Notes: a model not told the origin generated them from the letters alone. Positions 1-8,131 are shown, counted from the stretch's first letter. The stretch: DNA of 36,670 nucleotides from an uncultured Collinsella sp. (GCA_900540095.1 UQEO01000009.1:1-36670); one strand, 5' to 3'. A program made the numbers and translations.

Positions 1-46
1 CGGTTTTCTACGATTTCCCCCCCGGTGGCCGCCCCAGCCCCGGCCG

Positions 47-74
47 GTTACGCGGTTTGGTAAAACCGCGTAAC
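47..74 (-). other. Stem-loop directly 3' of lacB
   Basis: A perfect 12-bp stem (GTTACGCGGTTT with AAACCGCGTAAC) closed by a 4-base loop lies five bases past the lacB stop codon. There is no T-tract, so it may be an mRNA 3'-end or processing hairpin rather than a complete intrinsic terminator. The first 46 bases of the window are very G/C-rich and hold no recognisable gene. Confidence 0.45.
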
Positions 75-78
75 CTCC

Positions 79-603
79 TTAGTCGTGGTATTCGCCGCGG
101 TCCCACTTCTCGAGGAACTCGTCAAAGAAGTGCGGGTCGGCCTGAGCCTCGGCATCGGCCTTGTTGCAGGCGTCGATCTTAGCGATCAGGGCATCGTGCT
201 CGGGAGTCTTCTCGTAGGGCTCCTCCAGGAAGGCAAGCATGATGTCGGCCATCAGGAACTCGCCGGTGATCTTGCCACCAAAGCCCACGATGTTGGCGTT
301 GAGCTCACGACGGGCATACAGGGCAGAGGTCATGTCGCGGACCAGGGCGCAACGGGCGCCGGGGACCTTGTTGACGGCGTTGGTGATGCCAATGCCGGTG
401 CCGCACAGGGCCACACCAAAGTCGGCCTTGCCGCTGGCAACAGCCTCGCCCACGGCCTTACCGTAGATGGGATAGTGCGTACGGGTGTGGCTGTAGGTGC
501 CGCAGTCGAGCACCTTGTAGCCAGCCTGCTCCAGGCGGTCGGCCAGATAGATCTTCTCGTCCGTAACGATATGGTCGCAACCGATTGCGATGGTCTTCTT
601 CAT
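79..603 (-). CDS. lacB: Galactose-6-phosphate isomerase subunit LacB
   Basis: This 174-residue protein is the LacB half of the heteromeric galactose-6-phosphate isomerase, which converts galactose-6-phosphate to tagatose-6-phosphate in the cytoplasmic tagatose pathway. It has the RpiB/LacAB fold signature: an N-terminal AIGCDH strand-loop and the VALCGTGIGI segment near residues 64-73, whose cysteine is the proton-transfer residue in the RpiB/LacB family. The length fits LacB (about 171 residues). The start is supported by AAAGGA seven bases upstream. It lies 63 bp downstream of lacA on the same strand, so the two are probably co-transcribed. Identification is by family pattern and pairing with lacA. 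Confidence 0.93.
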   Translation of the reverse strand: MKKTIAIGCDHIVTDEKIYLADRLEQAGYKVLDCGTYSHTRTHYPIYGKAVGEAVASGKADFGVALCGTGIGITNAVNKVPGARCALVRDMTSALYARRELNANIVGFGGKITGEFLMADIMLAFLEEPYEKTPEHDALIAKIDACNKADAEAQADPHFFDEFLEKWDRGEYHD

Positions 604-666
604 CAGAACGTCCTTTCGTCTGAATTCACAAGTTGAGGTAGAAGTTCGAGTTCTCGGTGGCTCTCG

Positions 667-1095
667 TTAGGCCATCTTGTTGAGCATGTCGACACGAACC
701 TGGTGACGGCCGCCGGCGTACTGGGCACGCAGGAACTCGCGGGCGATCTTCTTGGCGACCTCGGTGCCCACAACGCCCGGGCCCATGGTGACCATGCGCG
801 AGCCGTTGTGCTCGCGGGTCATGTAAGCGGAACGCTCGTCGGAAATGTTGGCGACGACCATGCCCTTAATCTTGACGGCGGCCATATAGGAGCCGACGCC
901 GTACTTATCGAATGCGAAGCCCTGGGAATCCTTGTGCTCCAGCAGGTCCTTGGCAACGGCGGTCGCGGAATCGACAAAGTCCGCGGCAGGGGTCTCGGAA
1001 TAGTCGACGACCTCGTGACCGTCGGCGATGAGCATCTCCTTGATGGACTCCTTCATCGACATACCGTCGGCATCGGAAGCGATTACAACCCTCAT
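667..1095 (-). CDS. lacA: Galactose-6-phosphate isomerase subunit LacA
   Basis: This 142-residue protein is the LacA subunit, partner of LacB. It has the RpiB/LacAB fold with an N-terminal VVIASDADG motif and the MGPGVVG segment near residues 105-111. The loop that carries the catalytic cysteine in LacB reads FDKYGVGSYM here, without a cysteine, as expected for the non-catalytic LacA subunit. The length matches family LacA proteins. AAGGAGG five bases before the ATG fixes the start. It is the first gene of a lacA-lacB unit. The promoter region upstream carries two repeat motifs shared with other sugar promoters in the window. No lacC or lacD follows directly, unlike classical lac operons. Confidence 0.93.
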   Translation of the reverse strand: MRVVIASDADGMSMKESIKEMLIADGHEVVDYSETPAADFVDSATAVAKDLLEHKDSQGFAFDKYGVGSYMAAVKIKGMVVANISDERSAYMTREHNGSRMVTMGPGVVGTEVAKKIAREFLRAQYAGGRHQVRVDMLNKMA

Positions 1096-1204
1096 GACAT
1101 CCTCCTTGAGAGATACGCAGGTGCGTAGTTTCTGTTTGGAAGTGTTGAATCGCGTTCAGGTCCGGGCATCTGAATGTGCGGTTCTTCACTGTTCATGTTT
1201 ATTT

Positions 1205-1219
1205 GAACACATTCGAACA
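1205..1219 (-). promoter_or_regulatory. GAACA-N5-GAACA direct repeat upstream of lacA
   Basis: Two GAACA half-sites are separated by CATTC (10-bp period), about 110 bp upstream of lacA. The same arrangement, GAACA-ATATC-GAACA, occurs upstream of lacF, and a degenerate version lies upstream of the third EIICB gene. A related palindrome, TTTGTTC-T6-GAACAAA, follows at 1246-1265. The binding protein is unknown; the motif is proposed from recurrence only. Confidence 0.45.
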
Positions 1220-1266
1220 CCGACTGCAACAATTTTTTGTTTGTCTTTGTTCTTTTTTGAACAAAT

Positions 1267-1298
1267 ACCGTTTACGGATGATTGCTGACCGTTTGGAA
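1267..1298 (-). promoter_or_regulatory. ACCGTT box pair (21-bp spacing) upstream of lacA
   Basis: TACCGTTTACGGA and TGACCGTTTGGAA form a direct repeat with ACCGTT cores 21 bp apart, two helical turns. The same paired box is seen upstream of lacF (opposite orientation) and at the lacI2 and lacI3 divergent promoters. It is likely a shared operator or activator site. The regulator is not identified. Confidence 0.5.
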
Positions 1299-1339
1299 TC
1301 GGGAAAAACCTAGCCTGCCACGTATTCATCAAACAAAAA

Positions 1340-1368
1340 GGGCGGCCGAGAACGCATCTCGGCCGCCC
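1340..1368 (-). terminator. Intrinsic terminator of the 1405-2418 gene
   Basis: A perfect 12-bp stem GGGCGGCCGAGA/TCTCGGCCGCCC with a 5-base loop is followed on the minus strand by TTTTTGTTT. It lies just 3' of the membrane-protein gene and separates it from the lacA promoter region. Confidence 0.85.
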
Positions 1369-1404
1369 TTCGGCGGTATATCCCGGTATATACAGCTGTT
1401 TTAG

Positions 1405-2418
1405 TTACTCAGACCGTACGCTCTTCTTGGCGTGCTTGGACGGAGCGCTCAGAAAGCGGCCCGTCAAATAGTTCGCGGGACCGGAGATATCAATCCCCAA
1501 CAGCGTGTGTCCCAGCCACAAAAACGCCGCGAGCACCAGCAATGGAATCACGCACGAGGTCACGATCATCACGATGACGCCTTCGATAAGGTCGGTCACC
1601 TGCTGCACAATTTCATTGGTCATCTGCTTGGCACCGCTGGTCACCGATGTGACGAGACCCGAGGCGCCGTCGGCAAGCTGCTCAAGCACATTCTTGGACT
1701 CTGTGGACTCGGTCTTTTTCTTGCTTGCTTTGGAGCTGTCGCTATCTGCCGCACCCGCAGCGTCAGCCGCCTTTTGCTCGGCTTGCTCGATGCTAACGCG
1801 ATACGTTTCGTCGACCTTCTGCGACACCCAAACGCTTGCAGGCACCAACGCCATGCCAATTATGGCGACCACCAGCACACGCGTTGCCACGCGGCGAATG
1901 ACCGTGCTCGTACTCCAGCGTCCGTGAATGCCAAGCGACACTGCAAAGAGCACCAGCGCAAACGGAATCAGGATGCCCAGACCAACCGACCACAAAATGG
2001 TCAGCAGGTATTTCTCGAGGTAGAGCACGGCAAGCACGATGCCCAAGTTACCCGAAAGCTGTGCGAGCTGCTCGGCAACCGGCGTTCCCGTATCACCCGG
2101 CAGCGCAGTGATACCCGCAGATAGGGCGACGCACGAGGTCGTGAGCGCCAAAACATTGCCCTTCTTTTGATCGATGACCTCGATGGTGGAGTCCCAAGTT
2201 TTGGTATCGGCGAAATGCGGACGAGCCACAAAGCCCGACAGCAGCGCCAGTACCACGAGCGCAACGATAAAGCCAATCTGCAGTTTTTTGTTTGCGCACA
2301 CGACATCGGACAGACTGGGCTGCAGCTCGGTTACCGTCGTGTGCTCGGTTATCTGGACAGGACGTCCATGAGCCATCTCGTGCGCGTCTCTTTTTTGTAT
2401 TGACCCGTTATCCGGCAT
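1405..2418 (-). CDS. Multi-pass membrane protein of unknown function
   Basis: I do not recognise this 337-residue protein. After a polar N-terminus of about 45 residues there is a hydrophobic segment at 48-66, a long hydrophobic stretch at 123-163 that could cross twice, another at 178-198, and one or two more at 278-308. Between the last two lies a highly charged, Ser/Lys/Ala-rich region (about 200-245), probably an exposed loop. No catalytic motif is visible. AGGAGGT six bases before the ATG makes the start firm, and it has its own terminator. It sits alone among sugar genes between lacAB and lacF, but nothing in its sequence ties it to sugar transport. Confidence 0.8.
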   Translation of the reverse strand: MPDNGSIQKRDAHEMAHGRPVQITEHTTVTELQPSLSDVVCANKKLQIGFIVALVVLALLSGFVARPHFADTKTWDSTIEVIDQKKGNVLALTTSCVALSAGITALPGDTGTPVAEQLAQLSGNLGIVLAVLYLEKYLLTILWSVGLGILIPFALVLFAVSLGIHGRWSTSTVIRRVATRVLVVAIIGMALVPASVWVSQKVDETYRVSIEQAEQKAADAAGAADSDSSKASKKKTESTESKNVLEQLADGASGLVTSVTSGAKQMTNEIVQQVTDLIEGVIVMIVTSCVIPLLVLAAFLWLGHTLLGIDISGPANYLTGRFLSAPSKHAKKSVRSE

Positions 2419-2535
2419 TTGGATACCTCCTCAGTCCGGGGCTTAATGCGAAAGGAAGTATACCCACCGAGCAAAAAACGAACGGGAAGACGAACAGAGC
2501 GCACCAAGACTGTCCCCAATGACTATCTCCGGATG

Positions 2536-2602
2536 AGTTGCGGTGGAATAGGGATTGTTTTGCGCCCGCCGGCCCCTATTCAGTCCCCATTTCACCGCAA
2601 CT
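2536..2602. repeat. Intergenic imperfect inverted repeat
   Basis: AGTTGCGGTGGAATAGGG at 2536 pairs with CCCCATTTCACCGCAACT ending at 2602. The arms are about 22 bp with three mismatches, and the loop is about 23 bases and G/C-rich. It occupies the space between the membrane-protein start and the lacF terminator. It could be a dispersed repeat, but only one copy is in this window. Confidence 0.4.
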
Positions 2603-2615
2603 TGGAGGAGGACAG

Positions 2616-2649
2616 AAAAAGCCCTGCCGCGGGTAGCGGCAGGGCTTTT
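2616..2649 (-). terminator. Intrinsic terminator of lacF
   Basis: The stem AAAAGCCCTGCCGC/GCGGCAGGGCTTTT has a 5-base loop and T-runs on both strands, 27 bases past the lacF stop. It can act in both directions but only lacF approaches it closely. Confidence 0.85.
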
Positions 2650-2676
2650 GGAAGGGGACTTGGTTGTGAGGGTTCG

Positions 2677-3015
2677 TTAGGCGAGCTTGGCCTCAAGCTC
2701 GGCGATGCGCTTGTAGGCATCGATGGTAAAGCGGGTCTGCTTCTCCAGGATCATAGTGGTCATTAGAGTGTCCTGAGCGTGAGCCATGATGAAGGTCATC
2801 TCCATCTCGCCGCCGCCGGCCTCCTGCGAAAGCAGCTTGGTCTGCGTGTCGTGGGCGCCGATAAGTGCATCACTGGCATCCTTGTGCAGCTGTTCGGCCT
2901 TCTCAAAGTCACCCTCGCGAGCAGCATCGAGCGCTGCAAGCAGATCGGTCTGGGCGTCACCTGCATATGCGACAATCTCGAATCCAACCATCGAGATTTC
3001 TTCTTTGGTTGCCAT
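2677..3015 (-). CDS. lacF: PTS lactose/cellobiose-family IIA protein (LacF)
   Basis: This 112-residue all-helical protein is a lactose/cellobiose-class EIIA, which takes phosphate from HPr and passes it to the IIB domains of EIICB permeases. The phosphorylated histidine is in IMAHAQD (His79), followed by the conserved Asp82 that binds the structural metal in this family. The length is typical for LacF/CelC. It is monocistronic, with its own terminator and a promoter region carrying ACCGTT and GAACA repeats. None of the four EIICB proteins in the window has a IIA domain or a neighbouring IIA gene, so LacF probably serves several of them. The specificity (lactose versus cellobiose) is inferred from context. 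Confidence 0.93.
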   Translation of the reverse strand: MATKEEISMVGFEIVAYAGDAQTDLLAALDAAREGDFEKAEQLHKDASDALIGAHDTQTKLLSQEAGGGEMEMTFIMAHAQDTLMTTMILEKQTRFTIDAYKRIAELEAKLA

Positions 3016-3140
3016 ATTGCGTTCCTTTCACATATGAACCAATGGAGAGCATCGCGTCCGGGCATACGCGCTGCGTTGTGTATGACAGAAACAATAACAT
3101 TCAAACAAAAAAGAACAGCGTAAAACGTAATTTCGAGTTA

Positions 3141-3170
3141 TGAACGGTCACTTTTCGTCCGTGAACGGTT
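3141..3170 (-). promoter_or_regulatory. ACCGTT box pair (21-bp spacing) upstream of lacF
   Basis: Read on the minus strand, AACCGTTCACGGACG and TGACCGTTCATAA repeat directly with cores 21 bp apart. The arrangement matches the lacA site closely, including the ACGGAYGA stretch after the first copy. It lies about 130-155 bp upstream of lacF. Confidence 0.5.
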
Positions 3171-3183
3171 TTTAAACCAATCT

Positions 3184-3198
3184 GAACAATATCGAACA
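3184..3198. promoter_or_regulatory. GAACA-N5-GAACA direct repeat upstream of lacF
   Basis: GAACA-ATATC-GAACA has a 10-bp period and matches the lacA-upstream repeat. It sits between the end of lacI1 and the ACCGTT pair. Confidence 0.4.
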
Positions 3199-3229
3199 CA
3201 ATTAGCGGAAACCCAAACAGACCCGCGCC

Positions 3230-4234
3230 CTAGCGCCAATCGCGCACCGTATCGCCCTCGACGAGCACGCCCGGAAACAGCATGTGCTCCACACCGGGCG
3301 CAACGCCCTCGGCGCCGGCAATCTTGTCAACCGCCCACATGCCGACGCGCTTGTTGTCAAAGCGCACCGTGGTCAGGCGACAATCGGGCACGATATCGCC
3401 CAGGCTGTCATCAACACCCACCACGCTCACGTCCTGGGGCACACGCTTTCCGCGCGACTCGAGCCCACGGATGCAGCCATATGCCATGGCATCGTTGGAG
3501 GCATAGATGGCCGTACAGGTCGGATCATCCGCCAGAGCCTGGCCTGCGGCATATCCGCTCTGTGCCGTCCAATCCCCACGGACGAGTCGCGGCGGCTCAA
3601 TGCCATGCGCACGCAATGTCTCGCGCCAGCCTTCCTCGCGCCGCATGCCCGAAAGCGAGCGCTCGGGACACGAAATAAAGTGCACGGTTTTGTGCCCCCG
3701 CCCCAGCAAGTACTCGACCACCTGGCGCGAGCAATCGAACTGGTCGTTATCGACCGTTGAACAGAGCGGGTGCTCCAGCATGGTAACGAGCACCGTCTGC
3801 ATGCCGGGCAGCGGCTCAAAGGTGCCAAAGTCCGCCGGCATGCGGTTCATGATCACGACCATGCCGTCTACCGGCAGCGCGCTCATACGCGACGATGCGC
3901 TCTCGAGGGTATAGGGATGTCCATCTACTTTAGTGAGGGTGATGGCATAGCCATGTTTGTCGGCCGCGGCGGCAAAGCCCTCCATACGGTCGAGGTTGCC
4001 GGTACCGGTAATGTTGAACATGGCGACGCCGACGGTCTTAAACTTGCCACGGCGCAGCGATCGACCGGCGAAATTGGGGCGATACCCCAGCTCGCGCATG
4101 GCGGCACGCACGCGTTCCTTGGTCTCGGGGCGCACACTGGGCGAATCGTGCACGGTGCGCGAGACCGTCTGCTCCGAGACGCCCGCGAGGCGCGCCACGT
4201 CTTTGACGGATACCGATTTTTTAACAGCGGCCAT
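3230..4234 (-). CDS. LacI-family repressor 1
   Basis: This 334-residue protein has an N-terminal LacI helix-turn-helix (VKDVARLAGVSEQTVSR, residues 10-26) followed by a periplasmic-binding-protein-like sugar-sensing domain to the C-terminus. The recognition helix begins S-E-Q-T-V-S-R; the variable pair is Glu-Gln. It is divergent from the first EIICB-bgl operon, and two LacI-type palindromes with TGGCAACG half-sites lie between them, so it very likely represses that operon and itself. The length is normal for LacI. The inducer is not known; a phosphorylated or free beta-galactoside would fit. Two close paralogues with their own operators follow in the window. Confidence 0.92.
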   Translation of the reverse strand: MAAVKKSVSVKDVARLAGVSEQTVSRTVHDSPSVRPETKERVRAAMRELGYRPNFAGRSLRRGKFKTVGVAMFNITGTGNLDRMEGFAAAADKHGYAITLTKVDGHPYTLESASSRMSALPVDGMVVIMNRMPADFGTFEPLPGMQTVLVTMLEHPLCSTVDNDQFDCSRQVVEYLLGRGHKTVHFISCPERSLSGMRREEGWRETLRAHGIEPPRLVRGDWTAQSGYAAGQALADDPTCTAIYASNDAMAYGCIRGLESRGKRVPQDVSVVGVDDSLGDIVPDCRLTTVRFDNKRVGMWAVDKIAGAEGVAPGVEHMLFPGVLVEGDTVRDWR

Positions 4235-4346
4235 AGGTCGATCTTTCTATGTCAACGATGCCATTGGTGGCACCCTACGCAGTCAAATGAAGCGTCTTCA
4301 AGTATATCTAACGCCTCCCCCACCATACGCTCACCACCCAAAACCT

Positions 4347-4360
4347 ACCGTTCACCGACA
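4347..4360 (+). promoter_or_regulatory. ACCGTTCACCG box in the lacI1/EIICB-1 intergenic region
   Basis: TACCGTTCACCGAC matches the box found at the other lac-type promoters. A clear second copy 21 bp away is not visible here. Confidence 0.4.
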
Positions 4361-4391
4361 TTTTTGTTTCCCCGAACGGCTTTTGGCGCCC

Positions 4392-4410
4392 AAATGTTAA
4401 CGTTGCCATT
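4392..4410. promoter_or_regulatory. LacI1 operator O1
   Basis: AAATGTTAACGTTGCCATT is a LacI-type pseudo-palindrome centred on CG, with half-sites TGTTAACG and TGGCAACG. It lies 157 bp upstream of the lacI1 start. A weaker, half-like site (AAATGTTTACG) is centred near 4448. Confidence 0.7.
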
Positions 4411-4510
4411 ATGCAAACACAGAGCCACCGGGCGGCTCAAATGTTTACGCGTAAGGAATCGACGGTTCGCAGGCATAGGAACCACCGGTTCGCGTCTTTT
4501 TTTGTGTCGC

Positions 4511-4532
4511 AAAATGGCAACGTCAACATTTT
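4511..4532. promoter_or_regulatory. LacI1 operator O2
   Basis: AAATGGCAACGTCAACATTT carries the same half-sites as O1 in reverse order (TGGCAACG and TGTTGACG), about 60 bp upstream of the EIICB-1 start. The centre-to-centre distance to O1 is 120 bp, suitable for DNA looping by a tetrameric LacI protein (inference). Confidence 0.7.
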
Positions 4533-4591
4533 GGCAACCGAACGCCAAAAGCTACCATCGTTGCTAACCCACCGACTCTTAGGAGCATTGC

Positions 4592-6358
4592 ATGGAGCAA
4601 CTCATCGCCATCATCGAAAAGGGCCAGCCCTTTTTCAACGCGATCGCCCGCAACAAGTACCTCAAGGCGATCCGCGACGGCTTTATCTCCGTCATCCCCA
4701 TCATCATCTTCTCGTCCATCTTCTGCCTGGTAGCCTCGGTCCCCAACATCTGGGGTTTCTACTGGCCCGATGACATCAACAACGCCCTGTGGAAGTGCTA
4801 CAACTACTCCATGGGCATCCTGGCCATCGCCTGCGCCGCCACCACGGCCAAGCACTTCGCCGACGCTCAGAACCGCGATCTGCCCAAGAACAACCAGATC
4901 AACTTCATCTCGTGCATGTGCGCGGCCATCATCGGCTTCTTGCTCCTTTCGAGCGACACCATCGCCACGGACGCCGCCAGCGGCTTCAACACCACCTACC
5001 TTGGTTCCAAGGGCCTGCTGACCGCTTTCATCGCTGCGTTTGTGACCGGCATCATCTACAAGTTCTTCATTAAGCGCAACATCACCGTCAAGATGCCCGA
5101 GCAGGTCCCGCCCAACATCTCGCAGACCTTTAAGGACATCATCCCCTTCTCCGTCTGCATCACCGTCTTTTGGGTCTTTGACATCGTCTTCCGCGCTGCT
5201 TTTGGCTTCTGCTTTGCCCAGGGCGTCATCCAGGTGTTCCAGCCCCTGTTCACCGCTGCCGATGGCTACATCGGCCTCGCTGTGATCTACGGCGCCATGA
5301 GCCTGTTCTGGTTCGTGGGCGTCCACGGCCCCTCGATCGTCGAGCCCGCCATCGCCGCCGCCCTCGTTGCCAACATGACCGACAACCTGGCTGCGTTCCA
5401 GGCTGGCCAGCACGCTTCCGCTGTCCTGACCCAGGGTGCCCAGTACTTCGTCGTCTGCATGGGCGGCACCGGCGCCACGCTCGTCCTGGTCTTTATGTTC
5501 TGCTTCCTGGCCAAGTCCCAGGAGATGCGCGCCGTCGGTAAGGCCGCTATCGTTCCCGTGTGCTTTGCCGTCAACGAGCCGCTGCTGTTCGCCGCACCCA
5601 TCGTGCTCAACCCCGTCTTCTTTGTCCCGTTTGTCTTTGCCCCGATCGCCAACATCTGGATCCTCAAGATCTTTATCGACTTCTTGGGCATGAACGGCTT
5701 TATGTACACCCTGCCCTGGACTGTCCCCGGCCCCATCGGCACCATCATGGGCCTGGGCTTCCAGCCGCTCGCCTTTGTGATGCTCGCCCTTATCCTGGTC
5801 GTCGATTTCGTTCTGTACTACCCGTTCTTCCGTGCCTACGACGCCCAGAAGTGCGCCGAGGAGGCCGAGATTTCCCAAGAGGAGCTCGCCGCCAAGAACG
5901 CCGAGAAGGCCGCCAAGCTCAGCGATGCCTTCCAGGGCAAGGCTGACGCCAAGAGCGTTGCCGCCGGCGCTGCTGCCGAGGCTGTAAAGACCGATGCTCC
6001 CGCCGCTGTCGCCATTGAGGCAACGACCGCCAGCGACCTCAACGGCAAGCGCGTACTCGTGCTCTGCCAGGGTGGCGGAACCTCGGGCCTGCTCGCCAAC
6101 GCGCTGGCCAAGGCCGCCAAGGAGCGCGGCATTGATCTTGAGACCGCTGCCGAGGCCTATGGCAACCACGTGGACATGCTCCCCGACTTCGATCTGGTCG
6201 TCCTGGCCCCGCAGGCCGCAAGCTACCTGGCCGACCTGCAGAAGGACTGCGAGCGCGTGGGCAACAAGTGCGTCGCCTGCCGTGGCAAGCAGTACATCGA
6301 GCTCTCCCAGAACGGCGATAAGTCTCTCGCCTTCGTCTCCGAGCAGCTTTCGAAGTAA
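4592..6358 (+). CDS. lacE: Lactose-family PTS EIICB permease 1
   Basis: This 588-residue protein fuses a membrane EIIC domain (about 1-425) to a cytoplasmic EIIB domain (about 485-588), the LacE architecture. It imports and phosphorylates a beta-galactoside such as lactose. EIIC landmarks are VHGPSIVEPA and NEPLLFAAPIVLNP; the EIIB phosphocysteine is Cys492 in VLCQGGGTSG. The linker (about 425-485) is Ala/Glu-rich. TTAGGAG before the ATG supports the start. The EIIB half is the most divergent of the four paralogues, with DMLPDFDLVVLAPQ where the others have DQYxVIVLAPQ, and it has extra cysteines near the end. It is followed by a GH1 gene in the same operon and faces lacI1. Exact sugar is not proven. 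Confidence 0.9.
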   Translation: MEQLIAIIEKGQPFFNAIARNKYLKAIRDGFISVIPIIIFSSIFCLVASVPNIWGFYWPDDINNALWKCYNYSMGILAIACAATTAKHFADAQNRDLPKNNQINFISCMCAAIIGFLLLSSDTIATDAASGFNTTYLGSKGLLTAFIAAFVTGIIYKFFIKRNITVKMPEQVPPNISQTFKDIIPFSVCITVFWVFDIVFRAAFGFCFAQGVIQVFQPLFTAADGYIGLAVIYGAMSLFWFVGVHGPSIVEPAIAAALVANMTDNLAAFQAGQHASAVLTQGAQYFVVCMGGTGATLVLVFMFCFLAKSQEMRAVGKAAIVPVCFAVNEPLLFAAPIVLNPVFFVPFVFAPIANIWILKIFIDFLGMNGFMYTLPWTVPGPIGTIMGLGFQPLAFVMLALILVVDFVLYYPFFRAYDAQKCAEEAEISQEELAAKNAEKAAKLSDAFQGKADAKSVAAGAAAEAVKTDAPAAVAIEATTASDLNGKRVLVLCQGGGTSGLLANALAKAAKERGIDLETAAEAYGNHVDMLPDFDLVVLAPQAASYLADLQKDCERVGNKCVACRGKQYIELSQNGDKSLAFVSEQLSK

Positions 6359-6368
6359 GTAACGCTCA

Positions 6369-6400
6369 GGGCCAGCCGACCATCCACAGCCGGCTGGCCC
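6369..6400 (+). other. Intercistronic stem-loop between EIICB-1 and bgl1
   Basis: GGGCCAGCCG pairs perfectly with CGGCTGGCCC around a 12-base loop, with only TTCGATTT after it. It may stabilise the upstream mRNA or attenuate transcription. Similar hairpins occupy the same position in the other two operons. Confidence 0.5.
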
Positions 6401-6424
6401 TTCGATTTAGACGATTGGATCATC

Positions 6425-7864
6425 ATGTCCGTTAACCCTGCTAGCGTCACCAACCCGCCTGCGCAGTTTCCCGAGGACTTTGTCTTTGGCGGCGCCACCG
6501 CTGCCTACCAGGTAGAGGGCGAGACCCGCACCCACGGTAAGGGCAAGGTTGCCTGGGACGACTTCCTGGAGGCCCAGGGGCGCTTCTCCCCCGATCCCGC
6601 TTCGGACTTCTACAACCAGTACCCCGTCGATTTGGAGCTGTGCGAGGAGTTCGGCATCAACGGCATTCGCCTCTCCATCGCCTGGAGCCGCATCTTTCCC
6701 AACGGCACCGGTGAGATTAACCCCGAGGGCGTCCAGTTCTATCACGATCTCTTCGCCGAGTGCCACAAGCACCACGTTGAGCCGTTTGTCACGCTGCATC
6801 ACTTTGATACGCCGCTGTCCCTCTTTGAGAAGGGCGACTTCCTCAACCGCGAGACCATCGACGCCTTTGTGGACTTTGCCACCTTCTGCTTTAAGGAGTA
6901 CGCCGACCAGGTGACCTATTGGTTCACCTTTAACGAGATCTGGGCCGACGCCTCCAACACCTACATCGAGGGCACCTTCCCCGGTGGCGTCAAGGCGCAT
7001 CTGGCCGAGGCCTTCCAGTGCGAGCACAACATGATGCTCGCCCACGCCAAGGCAGTACTGGCCTTCCACAACGGCGGTTTTAAGGGCAAGATCGGCGTCA
7101 TCCAGTCGTTGGAGTTTAAGTATCCGCTCAACGAGAACGACCCCGCCGACATCAAAGCCGCCAACAACGAGCACGTGCTGCAGAACCAGTTTTTGCTCGA
7201 CGCCACCTTCCGCGGCGACTATGCGCCCGATACGCTCGAGTGCGCTAACCGCCTGGCTGCCGTCTCGGGCGGCACCATCGAGATCCCGGATGAGGACCTC
7301 GAGATCATGCGCGAGGCCGCGCTCTACAACGACTACCTGGGCGTTAACAACTACCAGTGCCGTTTCTTGAAGGCTTACGATGGCGAGAACGACCTGCACC
7401 ACAACGGTACGGGCGAGAAGGGCACCGGCCGCTGGCGCGTCAAGGGCATTGGCGAGCACGTGAACAAGCCTGGCATCCCCACCACCGACTGGGACTGGAT
7501 CATCTATCCCGAGGGTCTGTTCGATCTGCTCGTCTACATTAAGCAGCGCTACCCCAACTACAAGCAGATCTTCATCACCGAGAACGGCATGGGCTACAAG
7601 GACCCCTACAAGGACGGTTTTGTGGACGACCAGCCGCGCATCGACTACATCGAGCAGCACCTGCGCTGGTTGCTCAAGGCCATGGAGGTGGGCGTCAACG
7701 TGGGCGGCTACTTCCTGTGGAGCCTGCAGGATCAGTTCTCCTGGACCAATGGCTACAACAAGCGTTACGGCTTCTTCTACGTTGACTTTGAAACCCAGAA
7801 GCGCACGCCCAAGGCAAGCGCATACTGGTATAAGCACGTGGCGCAGACCCGTCGTCTGGACTAG
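6425..7864 (+). CDS. lacG: 6-phospho-beta-galactosidase 1 (GH1, LacG-like)
   Basis: This 479-residue GH1 enzyme hydrolyses phosphorylated disaccharides delivered by the PTS, releasing galactose-6-phosphate (or glucose-6-phosphate). The acid/base glutamate is Glu171 in TFNEI and the nucleophile is Glu386 in ITENGMG. The phosphate-binding loop FSWTNGYNKRYG supplies Ser439, Lys446 and Tyr448. The Trp after Ser and the general sequence (DPASDFYNxYPVDLEL, TLHHFDTP) resemble LacG more than 6-phospho-beta-glucosidases. The length fits LacG (about 468-470) with a short N-terminal extension. The ribosome site (GGAT) is weak, suggesting coupling to the upstream EIICB gene 66 bp away. A strong terminator follows. 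Confidence 0.9.
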   Translation: MSVNPASVTNPPAQFPEDFVFGGATAAYQVEGETRTHGKGKVAWDDFLEAQGRFSPDPASDFYNQYPVDLELCEEFGINGIRLSIAWSRIFPNGTGEINPEGVQFYHDLFAECHKHHVEPFVTLHHFDTPLSLFEKGDFLNRETIDAFVDFATFCFKEYADQVTYWFTFNEIWADASNTYIEGTFPGGVKAHLAEAFQCEHNMMLAHAKAVLAFHNGGFKGKIGVIQSLEFKYPLNENDPADIKAANNEHVLQNQFLLDATFRGDYAPDTLECANRLAAVSGGTIEIPDEDLEIMREAALYNDYLGVNNYQCRFLKAYDGENDLHHNGTGEKGTGRWRVKGIGEHVNKPGIPTTDWDWIIYPEGLFDLLVYIKQRYPNYKQIFITENGMGYKDPYKDGFVDDQPRIDYIEQHLRWLLKAMEVGVNVGGYFLWSLQDQFSWTNGYNKRYGFFYVDFETQKRTPKASAYWYKHVAQTRRLD

Positions 7865-7924
7865 CGGCTTGCGACGAGCGGTTGGCGGAATTGCCCCGCT
7901 CACATAACCTGTCCCCATTTCTCA

Positions 7925-7969
7925 GCCGGGGGCGGCACGTCACACGGCGCGCCGCCCCCGGCCTTTTTT
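7925..7969 (+). terminator. Terminator of the EIICB-1/bgl1 operon
   Basis: The stem GCCGGGGGCGGC/GCCGCCCCCGGC is followed by CTTTTTT, 60 bases past the bgl1 stop. Confidence 0.9.
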
Positions 7970-7988
7970 GGGCGGACCGTGTCGCACG

Positions 7989-8131
7989 TTTGTCTCGATC
8001 TGTAACAACTAGCCGAGTTTTTCGGTCCTAGCTGTTACAGATTGAGACGAACAGGATTGCTCTTTCCGAAGAATCTAAATCTGCAACACGTAGCCCGCTT
8101 TTGACCGTCTACCTGTTACAAATCGAGACAG
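7989..8131. repeat. Palindromic repeat array 1 (two units)
   Basis: Unit 1 is at 7989-8051 and unit 2 at 8071-8131. Each has arms built on TCTGTAACA ... TGTTACAGA extended by C/T-A-rich flanks (TTTGTCTCGATCTGTAACA on the left of unit 1). The loops are CCGAGTTTTTCGGTC (type A, itself self-complementary) and CCCGCTTTTGACCGT (type B). Unit 2 has a few arm mismatches. The units start 82 bp apart. The array fills the gap between the bgl1 terminator and the 3' end of lacI2 and ends 12 bp from the lacI2 stop. Three more arrays with the same design occur in the window. Confidence 0.85.
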
